DNA of 64,000 bases from Enterovibrio qingdaonensis (GCF_028683135.1 NZ_JAJUBB010000010.1:62001-126000); one strand, 5' to 3'; counted from the stretch's first letter, positions 27,122 through 37,146 are shown. Made by a program: numbers and translations. Notes: generated from the sequence alone by a model not told the origin.

Positions 27122-29494
27122 TTAATTTTGCTGCGCGTCACTCTTTTGGGGCGTCACAAGCTCGATTCCAAGCGGATTGTTCTGAAGTGCTAACGTCAAA
27201 ACATCATCAATCCAGCGTACGGCATGGATGTCTAGATCGGCTTTCACGTTATCAGGAATCTCTTCCAGATCACGTTCGTTCTCTTTTGGAATGATCACGG
27301 TTTTGATACCGCCACGGTGAGCAGCCAGCAGTTTTTCTTTCAAACCACCAATTGGCAATACTTCACCACGCAGGGTAATCTCACCGGTCATCGCCACATC
27401 AGCACGCACAGGGTTACCTGTTAAGCTCGATACCAGCGCAGTACACATTGCGATACCCGCACTTGGGCCATCTTTCGGTGTCGCACCTTCAGGCACGTGA
27501 ACGTGAATGTCACGCTTCTCGTAGAAATCGTTATTGATACCCAGCTTTTCAGCACGAGTACGGACAACGGTCATCGCAGCCTGAATCGATTCCTGCATCA
27601 CGTCACCCAGCGAACCGGTTTGTGTCAGTTTGCCTTTGCCCGGCATAGATTCGGTTTCGATAGTCAGCAAATCACCGCCTACCGATGTCCATGCAAGACC
27701 CGTTACCTGACCAACACGGTTACTCTCGTCAGCTTTGCCGTAGTCAAAACGCTGAACACCCAGATAGTTCTTCAGGTTTTCCTGACTGATCGTGATGGTC
27801 TTCAACTCTTTGTTCAGCAGAATCTCTTTCACTGCTTTACGACACAGTTTAGAAATTTCACGCTCAAGGCCACGTACACCCGCTTCACGTGTGTAGTAAC
27901 GGATAATACCGATGATCGCTGAATCTTCGATGGTCACTTCATGCGGTTTCAAGCCATTACGCTGAACCTGTTTTTCCACCAAGTGTTGCTTCGCAATATT
28001 CAGTTTTTCGTCTTCGGTGTAACCCGACAGGCGAATCACTTCCATACGGTCAAGCAATGGGCCTGGGATGTTCATCGAGTTCGACGTCGCCACAAACATC
28101 ACATCCGACAGATCGTAATCCACTTCCAGATAGTGATCGTTGAACGCATTGTTTTGTTCCGGATCCAGCACTTCCAGCAGTGCTGAAGATGGGTCACCAC
28201 GCATGTCTGATGACATCTTGTCGATCTCATCAAGCAGGAACAATGGGTTTTTCACGCCCACTTTTGCCATCTTCTGAACCAGTTTGCCCGGCAAAGAACC
28301 AATGTAGGTACGACGGTGACCACGGATTTCCGCTTCATCACGTACGCCACCCAGAGCCATACGGGTGTACTTACGACCCGTTGCTTTCGCAATAGACTGA
28401 CCCAGTGAGGTTTTACCTACACCTGGAGGACCAACCAAACACAGGATTGGACCTTTCAGCTTATTAATACGGTTTTGTACGGCTAAATACTCAAGGATGC
28501 GTTCTTTCACACGCTCCAAACCGAAATGGTCTGCATTCAGAATTTCTTCCGCTTTGGCCAGATCTTTCTTCACTTTTGAACGCTTCGACCATGGCACACT
28601 CACCATCCAATCGATATAGCTGCGCACAACGGTGGCTTCTGCAGACATCGGCGACATCATCTTAAGCTTCTGAAGCTCTTGTTCTGTCTTTTCTTTTGCT
28701 TCCTGAGGCATTTTAGATTCTTCAATCTTCATCTTCAGGCTTTCAAATTCGTCTGGCGCGTCATCCAGCTCACCCAGTTCTTTCTGGATAGCCTTCATCT
28801 GCTCATTCAGATAGTACTCGCGCTGGCTCTTTTCCATCTGCTTCTTAACACGGCTGCGAATACGCTTCTCAACCTGCAGCAGATCGATTTCTGATTCCAT
28901 CATGGTCATCAGAAACTCAAGACGCTCGGCAATGTCGATGATTTCCAGCACTTGTTGCTTGTCATGCAGCTTCAGCGGCATGTGCGCAGCAATGGTATCG
29001 GCCAAACGCGCCGCTTCATCGATACCGTTAAGTGATGTCAGAACTTCAGGCGGGATTTTTTTGTTTAGCTTGATAAAACCTTCAAACTGACTGATGGCCG
29101 TACGTACCAGTACTTCCTGCTCACGCTCGTCCATTTCTGGGGTCACGAGATACTCAGCTTCAGCCGTAAAGAAATCATCTTCGCGGAATTTTTTAATATC
29201 AGCGCGCTGTAAGCCTTCTACAAGAACCTTCACTGTGCCATCAGGCAGTTTCAGCAGCTGCAAAATTGACGCGACTGTACCTACTTCATAGAGGTCAGAG
29301 ATGGATGGGTCGTCGGTCGCTGCGTCACGCTGAGCAACCAATAGAATCTGCTTATCATTGTCCATCGCTGCTTCAAGGCAACGAATCGATTTATCCCTTC
29401 CCACAAACAGCGGAATAACCATATGAGGATAAACGACCACGTCACGCAAAGGCAGGACCGGAATTTCAATGCGCTCGGAACGCTCCAAGTTCAT
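27122..29494 (-). CDS. lon: ATP-dependent protease Lon
   Basis: A 790-residue LonA protease: N-terminal substrate domain to about 300 with a coiled coil (EKRIRSRVKKQMEKSQREYYLNEQ region), AAA+ module with Walker A GPPGVGKTS and Walker B FLLDEIDKM, and the C-terminal peptidase with catalytic serine in PKDGPSAGIAM and lysine in GGLKEKLLAAHRGG. It degrades damaged and regulatory proteins, and the close sigma-32-like promoter points to heat-shock control. It stands between clpX and hupB with terminators on both sides. Confidence 0.97.
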   Translation of the reverse strand: MNLERSERIEIPVLPLRDVVVYPHMVIPLFVGRDKSIRCLEAAMDNDKQILLVAQRDAATDDPSISDLYEVGTVASILQLLKLPDGTVKVLVEGLQRADIKKFREDDFFTAEAEYLVTPEMDEREQEVLVRTAISQFEGFIKLNKKIPPEVLTSLNGIDEAARLADTIAAHMPLKLHDKQQVLEIIDIAERLEFLMTMMESEIDLLQVEKRIRSRVKKQMEKSQREYYLNEQMKAIQKELGELDDAPDEFESLKMKIEESKMPQEAKEKTEQELQKLKMMSPMSAEATVVRSYIDWMVSVPWSKRSKVKKDLAKAEEILNADHFGLERVKERILEYLAVQNRINKLKGPILCLVGPPGVGKTSLGQSIAKATGRKYTRMALGGVRDEAEIRGHRRTYIGSLPGKLVQKMAKVGVKNPLFLLDEIDKMSSDMRGDPSSALLEVLDPEQNNAFNDHYLEVDYDLSDVMFVATSNSMNIPGPLLDRMEVIRLSGYTEDEKLNIAKQHLVEKQVQRNGLKPHEVTIEDSAIIGIIRYYTREAGVRGLEREISKLCRKAVKEILLNKELKTITISQENLKNYLGVQRFDYGKADESNRVGQVTGLAWTSVGGDLLTIETESMPGKGKLTQTGSLGDVMQESIQAAMTVVRTRAEKLGINNDFYEKRDIHVHVPEGATPKDGPSAGIAMCTALVSSLTGNPVRADVAMTGEITLRGEVLPIGGLKEKLLAAHRGGIKTVIIPKENERDLEEIPDNVKADLDIHAVRWIDDVLTLALQNNPLGIELVTPQKSDAQQN

Positions 29495-29528
29495 ATTTTT
29501 CTCTCTTCCGTTTTTGATATTAAAGAGT

Positions 29529-29556
29529 ATATGGGGATAGTTTGTCAGGATTCAAC
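29529..29556 (-). promoter_or_regulatory. Sigma-32-type heat-shock promoter of lon
   Basis: On the minus strand GTTGAAT (29556-29550), a 13-base spacer, and CCCCATAT (29536-29529), 35 bp before the lon ATG. It matches the sigma-32 consensus and the known E. coli lon promoter layout closely. Confidence 0.8.
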
Positions 29557-29575
29557 GGCGTAGCCAGCAGAAAGT

Positions 29576-29604
29576 AAAAAAGGGGGCTCAAGCCCCCTTT
29601 TTTC
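29576..29604 (-). terminator. Terminator of clpX
   Basis: Stem AGGGGGCT / AGCCCCCT with a two-base loop and A/T runs on both sides, about 60 bp past the clpX stop and just upstream of the lon promoter. Confidence 0.88.
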
Positions 29605-29663
29605 TGTACTCTGCTAGCACAAATGATTAATTTTGCAGCAGAATAACCGCACAAATAGACGTA

Positions 29664-30944
29664 TTACTCAGCACCCGCTGCCTGATTTTCCGCCGCTTCG
29701 TAAATTAGCAGTGGATCAGACTCGCCTTTGATGACCGATTCATCGATAACCACTTTGGTGACGTCTTTGTTTGACGGCAGGTCGTACATGGTGTCCAAAA
29801 GTACCGCTTCAACGATAGAACGAAGGCCACGTGCACCGGTTTTACGGTCCATTGCTTTCTTCGCAATCGCTGTCAACGCGTCATCTCGGAACTCAAGCTC
29901 TACGCCGTCAATTTCCAGCAATGCTGCGTACTGTTTGGTCAGTGCGTTTTTCGGCTCACGCAGAATTTGCACCAGCGCATCTTCGTCCAGCTCACTCAGA
30001 ATCGCGGTCACTGGTAGACGACCAATAAATTCTGGGATCAAACCGTATTTCACCAAATCTTCTGGTTCAACTTGGCTGAACAAATCGCTCAACGTTGCTT
30101 CTTGGTCTTTAGAACGCACTTCCGCGCCAAAACCAATACCGCTACCTTTTGCTACGCGCTGATCGACCACTTTGTCGAGGCCAGCAAATGCACCACCACA
30201 CACAAACAGAATCTTAGAGGTATCTACCTGCAAGAACTCCTGCTGAGGGTGTTTACGGCCACCTTGAGGTGGAACGGATGCAATTGTACCTTCAACCAGT
30301 TTCAACAATGCTTGCTGAACACCTTCACCGGAAACGTCACGGGTGATAGATGGGTTATCAGATTTGCGTGAGATTTTATCGATCTCATCGATATAAACGA
30401 TGCCACGTTCTGCTTTAGCGACGTCATAATCACACTTCTGCAGCAGTTTTTGGATGATGTTTTCTACATCTTCACCCACATAACCTGCTTCCGTCAGCGT
30501 GGTTGCATCCGCCATTGTGAACGGTACATCCAAGAAACGCGCTAGGGTTTCTGCCAGTAGCGTTTTACCGCTACCCGTAGGACCGATCAGCAAAATGTTA
30601 CTTTTGCCCAGCTCTACGCCGTCTGCATTGGTGTCGCCATTTTTCAGTCGTTTGTAGTGGTTATATACCGCTACGGAAAGCACTTTTTTCGCTCTTTCCT
30701 GACCGATAACATAGTCGTCAAGGTGCGCACGAATTTCCTGTGGAGTAGGAAGTTCGTTACTGTCGCGCTTCGGCATGACCTCTTTTATTTCTTCACGAAT
30801 GATGTCGTTACATAGGTCAACACACTCATCGCAGATATAAACAGAAGGTCCAGCAATTAACTTGCGTACTTCATGCTGGCTTTTGCCGCAGAAAGAGCAG
30901 TACAGCAGTTTGCCGCTGCCACCGTCTTTTCGCTTGTCTGTCAT
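29664..30944 (-). CDS. clpX: ClpX, ATPase subunit of ClpXP
   Basis: A 426-residue AAA+ unfoldase. The N-terminal zinc domain has YCSFCGK and ICDECVDLC; Walker A is [12 protein letters not shown] near residue 120; Walker B is [10 protein letters not shown] near 185; the ClpP-contact IGF loop is represented by GIGFGAEV. It recognises tagged substrates and feeds them to ClpP, encoded 137 bp upstream. The start has AGAGG 7 bases before ATG. Confidence 0.97.
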   Translation of the reverse strand: MTDKRKDGGSGKLLYCSFCGKSQHEVRKLIAGPSVYICDECVDLCNDIIREEIKEVMPKRDSNELPTPQEIRAHLDDYVIGQERAKKVLSVAVYNHYKRLKNGDTNADGVELGKSNILLIGPTGSGKTLLAETLARFLDVPFTMADATTLTEAGYVGEDVENIIQKLLQKCDYDVAKAERGIVYIDEIDKISRKSDNPSITRDVSGEGVQQALLKLVEGTIASVPPQGGRKHPQQEFLQVDTSKILFVCGGAFAGLDKVVDQRVAKGSGIGFGAEVRSKDQEATLSDLFSQVEPEDLVKYGLIPEFIGRLPVTAILSELDEDALVQILREPKNALTKQYAALLEIDGVELEFRDDALTAIAKKAMDRKTGARGLRSIVEAVLLDTMYDLPSNKDVTKVVIDESVIKGESDPLLIYEAAENQAAGAE

Positions 30945-31081
30945 TCGCTAACCTCTTTAGGCTCTCGCCCATGTTTGCCATGATCTGAGTCTATAACATC
31001 TCAGCAGAAATAACAGAATGCTGAGAGACTCAATTCCGAATCAGTTAGCGTCACAGACCCTAACTGTCTCAGAATTAAAAA

Positions 31082-31705
31082 TTAATCACGTTTTGCCAAA
31101 ACTGCATCTACCAGACCATATTCCGCTGCATCAGACGCAGCCATGAAATTGTCACGGTCAGTATCGCGCTCGATCACTTCTAACGGTTGGCCTGTGTGCT
31201 CAGCTAGCAGGGTATTCAGTTTTTGTTTGATGGTCAGGATTTCCTGCGCATGGATCTGAATGTCTGAAGCTTGGCCTTGGAAGCCGCCCAGTGGTTGGTG
31301 AATCATTACACGAGAGTTTGGCAGACAGAAGCGTTTACCTTTCGCACCACCAGCAAGCAAGAACGCGCCCATTGAACACGCCTGGCCCATACACACAGTG
31401 CTCACATCTGGTTTAATGTACTGCATGGTGTCGTAAATCGACATACCCGCAGTTACGGAACCGCCTGGTGAGTTGATGTAAAGGTAAATGTCTTTGTCTG
31501 GATTTTCTGATTCGAGAAACAGCAACTGCGCCACAACCAGATTTGCCATATGATCTTCGACCTGACCGGTCAGAAAGATCACACGCTCTTTCAGCAAGCG
31601 GGAATAAATGTCATAAGAGCGTTCGCCGCGGGAAGTCTGTTCAACAACCATCGGTACCAACGCATCCATGATAGAAGGCATTCCGTTATTATTTTGAAAG
31701 CTCAT
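31082..31705 (-). CDS. clpP: ClpP, proteolytic subunit
   Basis: A 207-residue serine peptidase. The catalytic serine lies in [11 protein letters not shown], the histidine in MIHQPLGG and the aspartate in ERDTDRDNF. It forms the double-heptamer barrel used by ClpX and, if present, ClpA. It lies downstream of tig and upstream of clpX, with a hairpin between tig and clpP that may modulate read-through. Confidence 0.97.
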   Translation of the reverse strand: MSFQNNNGMPSIMDALVPMVVEQTSRGERSYDIYSRLLKERVIFLTGQVEDHMANLVVAQLLFLESENPDKDIYLYINSPGGSVTAGMSIYDTMQYIKPDVSTVCMGQACSMGAFLLAGGAKGKRFCLPNSRVMIHQPLGGFQGQASDIQIHAQEILTIKQKLNTLLAEHTGQPLEVIERDTDRDNFMAASDAAEYGLVDAVLAKRD

Positions 31706-31725
31706 AGTCTTATTTCCCTAAAATA

Positions 31726-31760
31726 AATGGCCCGGATGAAATTACTTCATTCGGACCATT
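31726..31760 (-). terminator. Hairpin between tig and clpP, terminator or attenuator
   Basis: On the minus strand AATGGTCCGAATGAA pairs with TTCATCCGGGCCATT (two G-U pairs) around a five-base loop and is followed by TATTTT. It could end tig transcripts partly before clpP. Confidence 0.6.
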
Positions 31761-31812
31761 GTTATCAGAAGAGTGAATTCTAAGTCAATTGTCCACTCAA
31801 CAATTCTAGCAC

Positions 31813-33114
31813 TTACGCTTGAACTGGGTTCATCAGTTCGTTAAAGCTTTGCTCTTTTTCAGAAACTTGTGCTTTAGCTAGCAGAGCGTCGATTGCTTGC
31901 TCTTCCAGTGCGATGTTGCGCATGTTTTCCATCAGACGCTGGTCTTTCTCGTAGTATGCTACTACTTCAGTTGGATCTTCGTAAGCTGAAGCCATATCTG
32001 CGATCAGTGCTTTAACGCGCTCTTCGTCAGCTTTCAGTTCTTCAGACTTGATCACTTCACCCAGAAGCAGACCAACAACTACGCGACGACGTGCTTGTTC
32101 TTCGAACAGTTCACGTGGCAGTTCAGGAGCGTTCTCCATTTGGCCACCGAAACGTTGAACAGCTTGCTGACGCAGAACGTTGATTTCTTGGTCGATCAGA
32201 GCAGCTGGTACGTCGATGTTGTTTTGCTCAACCATACCGTCGATTACTTGCTCTTTGATCTTGTTCTTAACCGCTTGCTTCAGTTCGCGTTCCATGTTTT
32301 TACGAACTTCTGCTTTCAGGCCTTCAACGCTACCGTCTTCAACGCCGAAACGTGCAACGAACTCTTCAGTCAGTTCTGGCAGTTCTTGCGCTTCAACTTT
32401 GCTCAGTTTGATGTCGAACTTCGCTGCTTTACCTTTCAGGTTCTCAGCGTGGTAGTCTTCTGGGAAAGTCACGTCGATAGTGAACTCTTCGCCCGCTTTC
32501 TTACCAGAAATACCGTCTTCGAAACCTGGGATCATGCGGCCTTGGCCCATAACCAGTGCGAAACCTTCAGCTTTACCGCCTTCGAATTCTTCGCCGTCGA
32601 TAGAACCAGTGAAGTCCATAGTTACACGGCTGTTTTCTTCAGCAGCTGCGTCAACTTCAGACCAAGAAGCCTGCTGCTTGCGCAGAGTCTCGATCATTTC
32701 AGCAACGTCTTCTTCTTTAACGTCAGCTTGTGGCTTAACCACTTCTACTTTGTCCAGATCTTTCAGCGCGATTTCTGGGTAAACTTCGAAAGAAGCTTTA
32801 AATACCAGATCTTTGCCCGCTTCAGTGTCAACTGGAGTGAAAGTTGGTGCACCCGCTGGGTTGATTTTCTCTTTGATGATTGCTTCGATGAAATGACGCT
32901 GCATCACTTCACCCATCACGTCGTTACGTACAGCTTGGCCGTACATACGTGAAACCATCTTCAAAGGCACTTTACCTTTACGGAAACCATCGAAACGACG
33001 ATTTTTAGCAATGTTGCGTAGTTCAGCAGTAACTGCGTCTTCGATGTTTGCTGCTGGAACAGTGATAGTCAGGTGGCGCTCTAGGCCTTCTGTGGTTTCA
33101 ACGGTAACTTGCAT
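31813..33114 (-). CDS. tig: Trigger factor
   Basis: A 433-residue ribosome-bound chaperone. The ribosome-docking signature GFRKGKVP is near residue 44, the FKBP-type peptidyl-prolyl isomerase domain spans about 150-245 ([34 protein letters not shown]), and the rest is the helical chaperone cradle. It meets nascent chains at the exit tunnel. A promoter is visible about 180 bp upstream. Confidence 0.97.
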   Translation of the reverse strand: MQVTVETTEGLERHLTITVPAANIEDAVTAELRNIAKNRRFDGFRKGKVPLKMVSRMYGQAVRNDVMGEVMQRHFIEAIIKEKINPAGAPTFTPVDTEAGKDLVFKASFEVYPEIALKDLDKVEVVKPQADVKEEDVAEMIETLRKQQASWSEVDAAAEENSRVTMDFTGSIDGEEFEGGKAEGFALVMGQGRMIPGFEDGISGKKAGEEFTIDVTFPEDYHAENLKGKAAKFDIKLSKVEAQELPELTEEFVARFGVEDGSVEGLKAEVRKNMERELKQAVKNKIKEQVIDGMVEQNNIDVPAALIDQEINVLRQQAVQRFGGQMENAPELPRELFEEQARRRVVVGLLLGEVIKSEELKADEERVKALIADMASAYEDPTEVVAYYEKDQRLMENMRNIALEEQAIDALLAKAQVSEKEQSFNELMNPVQA

Positions 33115-33295
33115 TGTATATTTAACCTCAAAACTTACTCAGGTTTGCTGAGTGATGTTGCACGGCTCCTGCCGTTAGCATCCTTTCGTGCTACAACGAA
33201 TCTATCGCCATAGCGCCTGTGAATCGGGATACTTAGCGTCAATACGCCAGCATCGATAAACCTCAAAACACGAGGCGTGATTTTTAAGACGCGCC

Positions 33296-33324
33296 ATTAT
33301 AGCGGCATGGCCCGAATGAGTCGA
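33296..33324 (-). promoter_or_regulatory. Predicted sigma-70 promoter of tig
   Basis: On the minus strand TCGACT (33324-33319), a 17-base spacer and TATAAT (33301-33296). The -10 is perfect, the -35 is four of six. Confidence 0.5.
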
Positions 33325-33521
33325 GACGGGCTGTATCCATCGTCGTGTTTCTGTGAGATTGGGGCGGTAAAATCAAATTCAAGGGGAAAACTGAAGAAAA
33401 TACGCAGAGATTCGCGGAAAAACGTCAAATTGAGGCAGTAAAAACTGAATACGCGAAAAACCACCATAAAGCGGTGTTGATTCAAAAAGATAAATAAAGG
33501 GAGACTTTCAGAAGGAAGAAG

Positions 33522-33598
33522 TGGCGCGCCCTACAGGATTCGAACCTGTGACCCACGACTTAGAAGGTCGTTGCTCTATCCAGCTGAGCTAAGGGCGC
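33522..33598 (-). tRNA. tRNA-Arg (anticodon UCU)
   Basis: A complete 77-nt tRNA with encoded CCA. The acceptor stem begins GCGCCC and pairs with GGGCGC; the D-arm is TAGCTCAGCTGGATAGAGCA; the anticodon stem-loop ACGACCTTCTAAGTCGT carries TCT; the T-arm contains GGTTCGAATCC. It is nearly identical to E. coli argU, which reads AGA/AGG. The gene stands alone. Confidence 0.97.
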
Positions 33599-33632
33599 AC
33601 TTCATTCACACTCAGTGAGAGTGCAAGGCCGG

Positions 33633-33660
33633 ATTATAAAGCCCAATACACTGTCGTCAA
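33633..33660 (-). promoter_or_regulatory. Predicted promoter of tRNA-Arg
   Basis: On the minus strand TTGACG (33660-33655), a 16-base spacer and TATAAT (33638-33633), followed by a GC-rich discriminator CCGGCC that is typical of stringently controlled stable RNA promoters. Confidence 0.75.
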
Positions 33661-33721
33661 CGGTTTTCCTTATAAAAGCCTGTTAAGTGTCTAGAAAACA
33701 AACATTCAACTCACTATTGCA

Positions 33722-33901
33722 TTAAAACCGCCTCCAACCACAAAACAACGAAATCATAATGACGATTCCCGCGATTACGTGACTGGCATTTTGCAAGGTC
33801 AAGCCCACCAGCATCCCTCGCTGTCGGCTGTTTAGGTAGATGAACAAACTCTGACGTAAACACAAAAACATTTCATCATCTTTGCCCTTGAGCTTTTTCA
33901 C
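33722..33901 (-). CDS. Small membrane protein, weakly DUF2970-like
   Basis: About 59 residues with one C-terminal membrane segment (HVIAGIVIMISLF) after a basic N-terminal region containing LRQSLFIYL. The arrangement resembles the short DUF2970 proteins, which have an N-terminal QSV-type helix followed by a membrane helix, but the match is weak. Possible starts are GTG 33901 and ATG 33871. It is divergent from the mgtC-like gene. Confidence 0.4.
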   Translation of the reverse strand: MKKLKGKDDEMFLCLRQSLFIYLNSRQRGMLVGLTLQNASHVIAGIVIMISLFCGWRRF

Positions 33902-33971
33902 CCTCAAGAGGATAGTGCACCACACTTTTTTCGTGCCTTATTTTTCCGTTTATATAGAGGAGACACCGTCA

Positions 33972-34469
33972 GTGGCCGAGTTTTGGGATATTTCTCCATT
34001 CAGTTGGGAAGGCGTATTAACCTGCGCGGCCTGCGGTTGGATTCTAGGTTTGGAACGTCAGCTTCGTGGCAAACCCGTTGGCATTCGTACTGCCATTCTT
34101 ATTGTGTTAGGCACTTACGTCTTTATGCGTCTGGCTACTTCGCTTTCCGAAAACTCTCTCGACCATGCACGGGTGCTAGGGCAAATCGTTACCGGCGTTG
34201 GCTTTTTAGGTGCTGGCGTGATGATGTCGCGTGATGGACAAATTCAGGGCGTTACATCCGCAGCAGTCGTTTGGTTAATGGCAGGCCTAGGCATGATCAT
34301 CGCGTTTGACTATGGTCGTCAGGCTCTCCTTTTATGTGGATTTGTACTTTTTGTTTTGGTCGGTATAGATAAAGTAGAAACCACCTTTTCATCTTTAACA
34401 AAAGGCGTGCATAAAAGCTGGGAAAAGAAGCGAAAAAAGACCGATAAATCAATCAATTGCACAGACTAG
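33972..34469 (+). CDS. MgtC/SapB family membrane protein
   Basis: A 165-residue protein with about four membrane segments followed by a basic C-terminal tail (SWEKKRKKTDK). The MgtC signatures are GLERQLRGKPVGIRTAILIVLG and VGFLGAGVMMSRDGQIQGVTSAAVVW. The start is GTG 33972 with GGAG 9 bases upstream; an earlier start at 33882 would include the ribosome-binding site. MgtC proteins are linked to growth in low Mg2+ and to control of the F-type ATPase, but short SapB-like members are not functionally resolved. Confidence 0.85.
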   Translation: MAEFWDISPFSWEGVLTCAACGWILGLERQLRGKPVGIRTAILIVLGTYVFMRLATSLSENSLDHARVLGQIVTGVGFLGAGVMMSRDGQIQGVTSAAVVWLMAGLGMIIAFDYGRQALLLCGFVLFVLVGIDKVETTFSSLTKGVHKSWEKKRKKTDKSINCTD

Positions 34470-34595
34470 CCAAACATAATTATGCAGTTGATTTTTAATC
34501 AATTAATTTAATCGTCACGACAAATTTATCTCTCTTTACGTTTATCCTTGGCGAAAGAATAATCGCACCAGATCACATAATTCTATGTGTTATAC

Positions 34596-34620
34596 CCCGC
34601 ACCTCCTGTGCGGGTTTTTT
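34596..34620 (+). terminator. Rho-independent terminator
   Basis: Stem CCCGCAC / GTGCGGG with a five-base loop and six T. It stands about 125 bp after the mgtC-like gene and 33 bp before the MFS gene, so it may end the first or attenuate the second. Confidence 0.82.
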
Positions 34621-34652
34621 CGTCCTAAATTCAATTTGATAAGAGAAAAGCA

Positions 34653-35840
34653 TTGCAACAGAACCCTGTTATTCAGGCTGATCGCAACAGCCCACTTGTG
34701 CCTGTTATCAGCCTAAGCCTTTTTGCAGTTGCCTCAGGATTCCTGATGAGCCTCATTCCACTTGCACTTGATGCAAGAGGTATGTCGCACGATCTTGCAT
34801 CTTGGTTAGCAAGCGTATTTTACGCTGGCCTCTTGGGCGGTTCGCTGATCAGCGCGCGCATTGTAGGTAAAGCAGGTCACCGTAAATCTCTGGTTGCTTT
34901 CCTTATTGCGATTGTCGGTACTGTCGGTTTGATGGCAACCATTGCCTCACCTGCGGTATGGCTAGCCGCGCGTTTTACCGCCGGTGTTGCGGTTGCCGGT
35001 GTATTTGTCGTTATCGAATCTTGGCTGCTAATGGCTGACACCGAAAAAGCACGCGCCAAACGTTTGGGTCTCTACATGGCGTCACTATACGGTGGTTCGG
35101 CGTTAGGACAGCTTGGCATCGGTATGTTTGGTACCGAAGGTGCACTGCCACTGATGGTTGTTGCTGCGCTGTTCTCTGCGGCAATGTTCCCACCACTGGT
35201 GATCCGCAAAGGCCAACCACAATCTGTTGCACACACCAGCATTCATTTTAATGAAATGAAAAGCCTGCCAGCGGCAGCCTACATTGGTTGTATCGTATCA
35301 GGCCTGATTCTGGGTGCGATTTACGGACTGTTGCCATTGGAGTTAGAAGCCAAATACAGCCATGACCAAGTAGGCGCATTGATGGCAATCGTGATTTTGG
35401 GCGGTATGGCTGTACAGCCATTGGTAAGCTGGCTGAATTCACGCGTAGAAAAATCGCTGCTGATGGCACTCTTCTGCCTGGTTGGATTGCTTTCTATCGC
35501 GATGTACGAAATTGCCACCGTGGCAGCGGGCATGATGGCAGGCCTGTTTATTATGGGTGCAGCGGCATTTGCGCTTTACCCTGTAGCTATCACGTTGGCC
35601 TGTCGCGATCTTAGTGCATCAAAAATCGTTGCAGCAGCAGAACTTATGTTGCTGAGCTACAGTGTCGGCTCTGTTATCGGCCCTGTGATTGCGGGTGAAG
35701 CCATGAGCGTAGAGGGTGGCCTGATGTTCTATCTGGTTATCTGCTTTGCAGCCACATTGATGTATATGCTGGTATCAACCAAGCGTAATCGCTCTCGCGG
35801 TGCAAACGGTGTCGATGCAGCATTGCCAGTGGATATGTAA
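34653..35840 (+). CDS. MFS transporter, YcaD-like
   Basis: A 395-residue twelve-helix permease. The first half resembles E. coli YcaD: LARFTAGVAVAGVFVVIESWLL and a GQLGIGMF segment following a MASLYGGSA helix. YcaD relatives have no confirmed substrate. The start is TTG 34653 preceded by AGAGAAAAG; no better ATG lies nearby. It is a single gene ending in a strong hairpin at 35877. Confidence 0.82.
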   Translation: MQQNPVIQADRNSPLVPVISLSLFAVASGFLMSLIPLALDARGMSHDLASWLASVFYAGLLGGSLISARIVGKAGHRKSLVAFLIAIVGTVGLMATIASPAVWLAARFTAGVAVAGVFVVIESWLLMADTEKARAKRLGLYMASLYGGSALGQLGIGMFGTEGALPLMVVAALFSAAMFPPLVIRKGQPQSVAHTSIHFNEMKSLPAAAYIGCIVSGLILGAIYGLLPLELEAKYSHDQVGALMAIVILGGMAVQPLVSWLNSRVEKSLLMALFCLVGLLSIAMYEIATVAAGMMAGLFIMGAAAFALYPVAITLACRDLSASKIVAAAELMLLSYSVGSVIGPVIAGEAMSVEGGLMFYLVICFAATLMYMLVSTKRNRSRGANGVDAALPVDM

Positions 35841-35876
35841 GCCACCGAACTAGGCGTTTTACTCCCTCCTGATTTC

Positions 35877-35910
35877 ACTGGCGAGCGTCAACCTGACGCT
35901 CGCCAGTTTT
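35877..35910 (+). terminator. Terminator of the YcaD-like gene
   Basis: Perfect 14-bp stem ACTGGCGAGCGTCA / TGACGCTCGCCAGT with a three-base loop and a short T run. Confidence 0.88.
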
Positions 35911-35911
35911 A

Positions 35912-35965
35912 TTCCCTTTTTCCTTTCCCTTTTTCCTTTCCCTTTTCCCTTTTCCCTTTTCCCTT
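35912..35965. repeat. Pure pyrimidine tract of short tandem repeats
   Basis: Fifty-four consecutive C/T bases on the + strand. Two units of CCCTTTTTCCTTT are followed by four of CCCTTTT. Such homopurine-homopyrimidine mirror-like DNA is prone to slippage and to triplex formation. It follows immediately on a terminator, so it is probably untranslated. Confidence 0.85.
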
Positions 35966-36396
35966 AGCATTACAACACGCTAAACCGTATATTTTTGGCA
36001 CTTCAGACTCCCGCCCAAACCAAGCGTTTTCTATCGTTTTATATCTAATTTAAAACACGCATATTTACTTAATTTTCGTCGCGATAAATGTAACCGTACA
36101 GCCGACGCTTAACTCCCTACTCTCACCCATTTCTTTCACGAATTGACTAGACACTCGTCATTAACCAATAAAAAGCGCACAAAAGAATGGTCAACGGTAA
36201 AAATTTGACACTCTGCCTAACTTTACCTACCCACAATCTTTATAGGGACTAAAATTTAATTCAATGTTTACATGCAGTTATTAATTAACTGATAAAAATA
36301 TCATTAGTAATTTGTACGTTTCAGTTTTGAGACCCTACGCTCAAATTAAGCGACCTGGGAATGCGACTCAAGTCACAACGCCGAGGAGGTACTCAG
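35966..36396. other. AT-rich intergenic region before the serine protease gene
   Basis: About 430 bp, with no gene that I can support. It is rich in AT runs (for example 36236-36310) and presumably contains the promoter of the protease gene, but I cannot place the hexamers with confidence. AT-rich upstream DNA of this kind often binds H-NS; that is inference. Confidence 0.4.
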
Positions 36397-37134
36397 ATGT
36401 TTCGGATAGATTGCCGCACCATTGTTACCACACTTTCTTTATTTGCGCTTCAAGGCTGTATTCTGGTAAATGGCCCATTAGAGGTTGTCGAAGAAACCAA
36501 CGCTCCTGCTGTAAAATATCTTCCTGTTGGAATTCCTTTATTACTCGGAGGACATGGCACCAGTGTCCCCATCACTGACGAACTCAGTCTTACTGCCAAA
36601 CATGTGGCAAAAATCGATTTTAGCGACGTTGTTGCCTTTCACCCTGATTGTGACGTCGCATTAATCAAGCAAGACAACACCAATGTGTCCTTCCCTCCCT
36701 TAGCCAAGCTTAATGAAAAAGATGCGCTTATCACCGTAGGCAAAGGACTGGGCGGCGAGATATTGAAAGGCGTCGGCATCTACTATTTGGATGTGCGGTT
36801 TGTAGATAGCGACATGTTCGCCAATTGTGATGCCAGTATTACCGATGCTCCCGTCCAGTCTGGCATGAGCGGTGGTGGCGTATTTAAAACCAACGGCGAG
36901 CTCGTCGGTATCATTTCCGGCATATCGGGTTCCGGCTTCCGATTATTGGATGGTCGAGAGTTGGGTAACGAGCGCACATCAGTGTTTGTTTCTATGCAAA
37001 ACATAGAATCATGGTTAGCAACGTCGATTGAAGCGCATTATGACAAGCGTATTGATGAACTTGTTGCGCAAGAACCCGCATTCACAGAGCAGTTTTTCTC
37101 GCAATTCATTGAATCTTCTCCAACGTCTGAATAA
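36397..37134 (+). CDS. Trypsin-like serine protease lipoprotein
   Basis: A 245-residue protein with a lipoprotein signal peptide: residues 1-20 end FALQG before Cys21. The mature part has a chymotrypsin-fold catalytic triad pattern: His69 in LTAKHVAKI, Asp86 in DCDVALIK, Ser158 in GMSGGGVF, followed by GELVGIISG. I start at ATG 36397 because AGGAGG lies 7 bases upstream; the in-frame ATG at 36361 would add 12 residues before the signal. The family resembles small HtrA-like proteases without a PDZ domain. Substrate and target membrane are unknown, and it has no operon partner. Confidence 0.78.
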   Translation: MFRIDCRTIVTTLSLFALQGCILVNGPLEVVEETNAPAVKYLPVGIPLLLGGHGTSVPITDELSLTAKHVAKIDFSDVVAFHPDCDVALIKQDNTNVSFPPLAKLNEKDALITVGKGLGGEILKGVGIYYLDVRFVDSDMFANCDASITDAPVQSGMSGGGVFKTNGELVGIISGISGSGFRLLDGRELGNERTSVFVSMQNIESWLATSIEAHYDKRIDELVAQEPAFTEQFFSQFIESSPTSE

Positions 37135-37146
37135 ACCACATAGCAA

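Noticed and set aside
32095-32952. Long + strand open frame (285 codons) opposite tig
   Set aside because: It mirrors the codon bias of trigger factor and reads as repetitive Phe/Asn/Val-rich nonsense.
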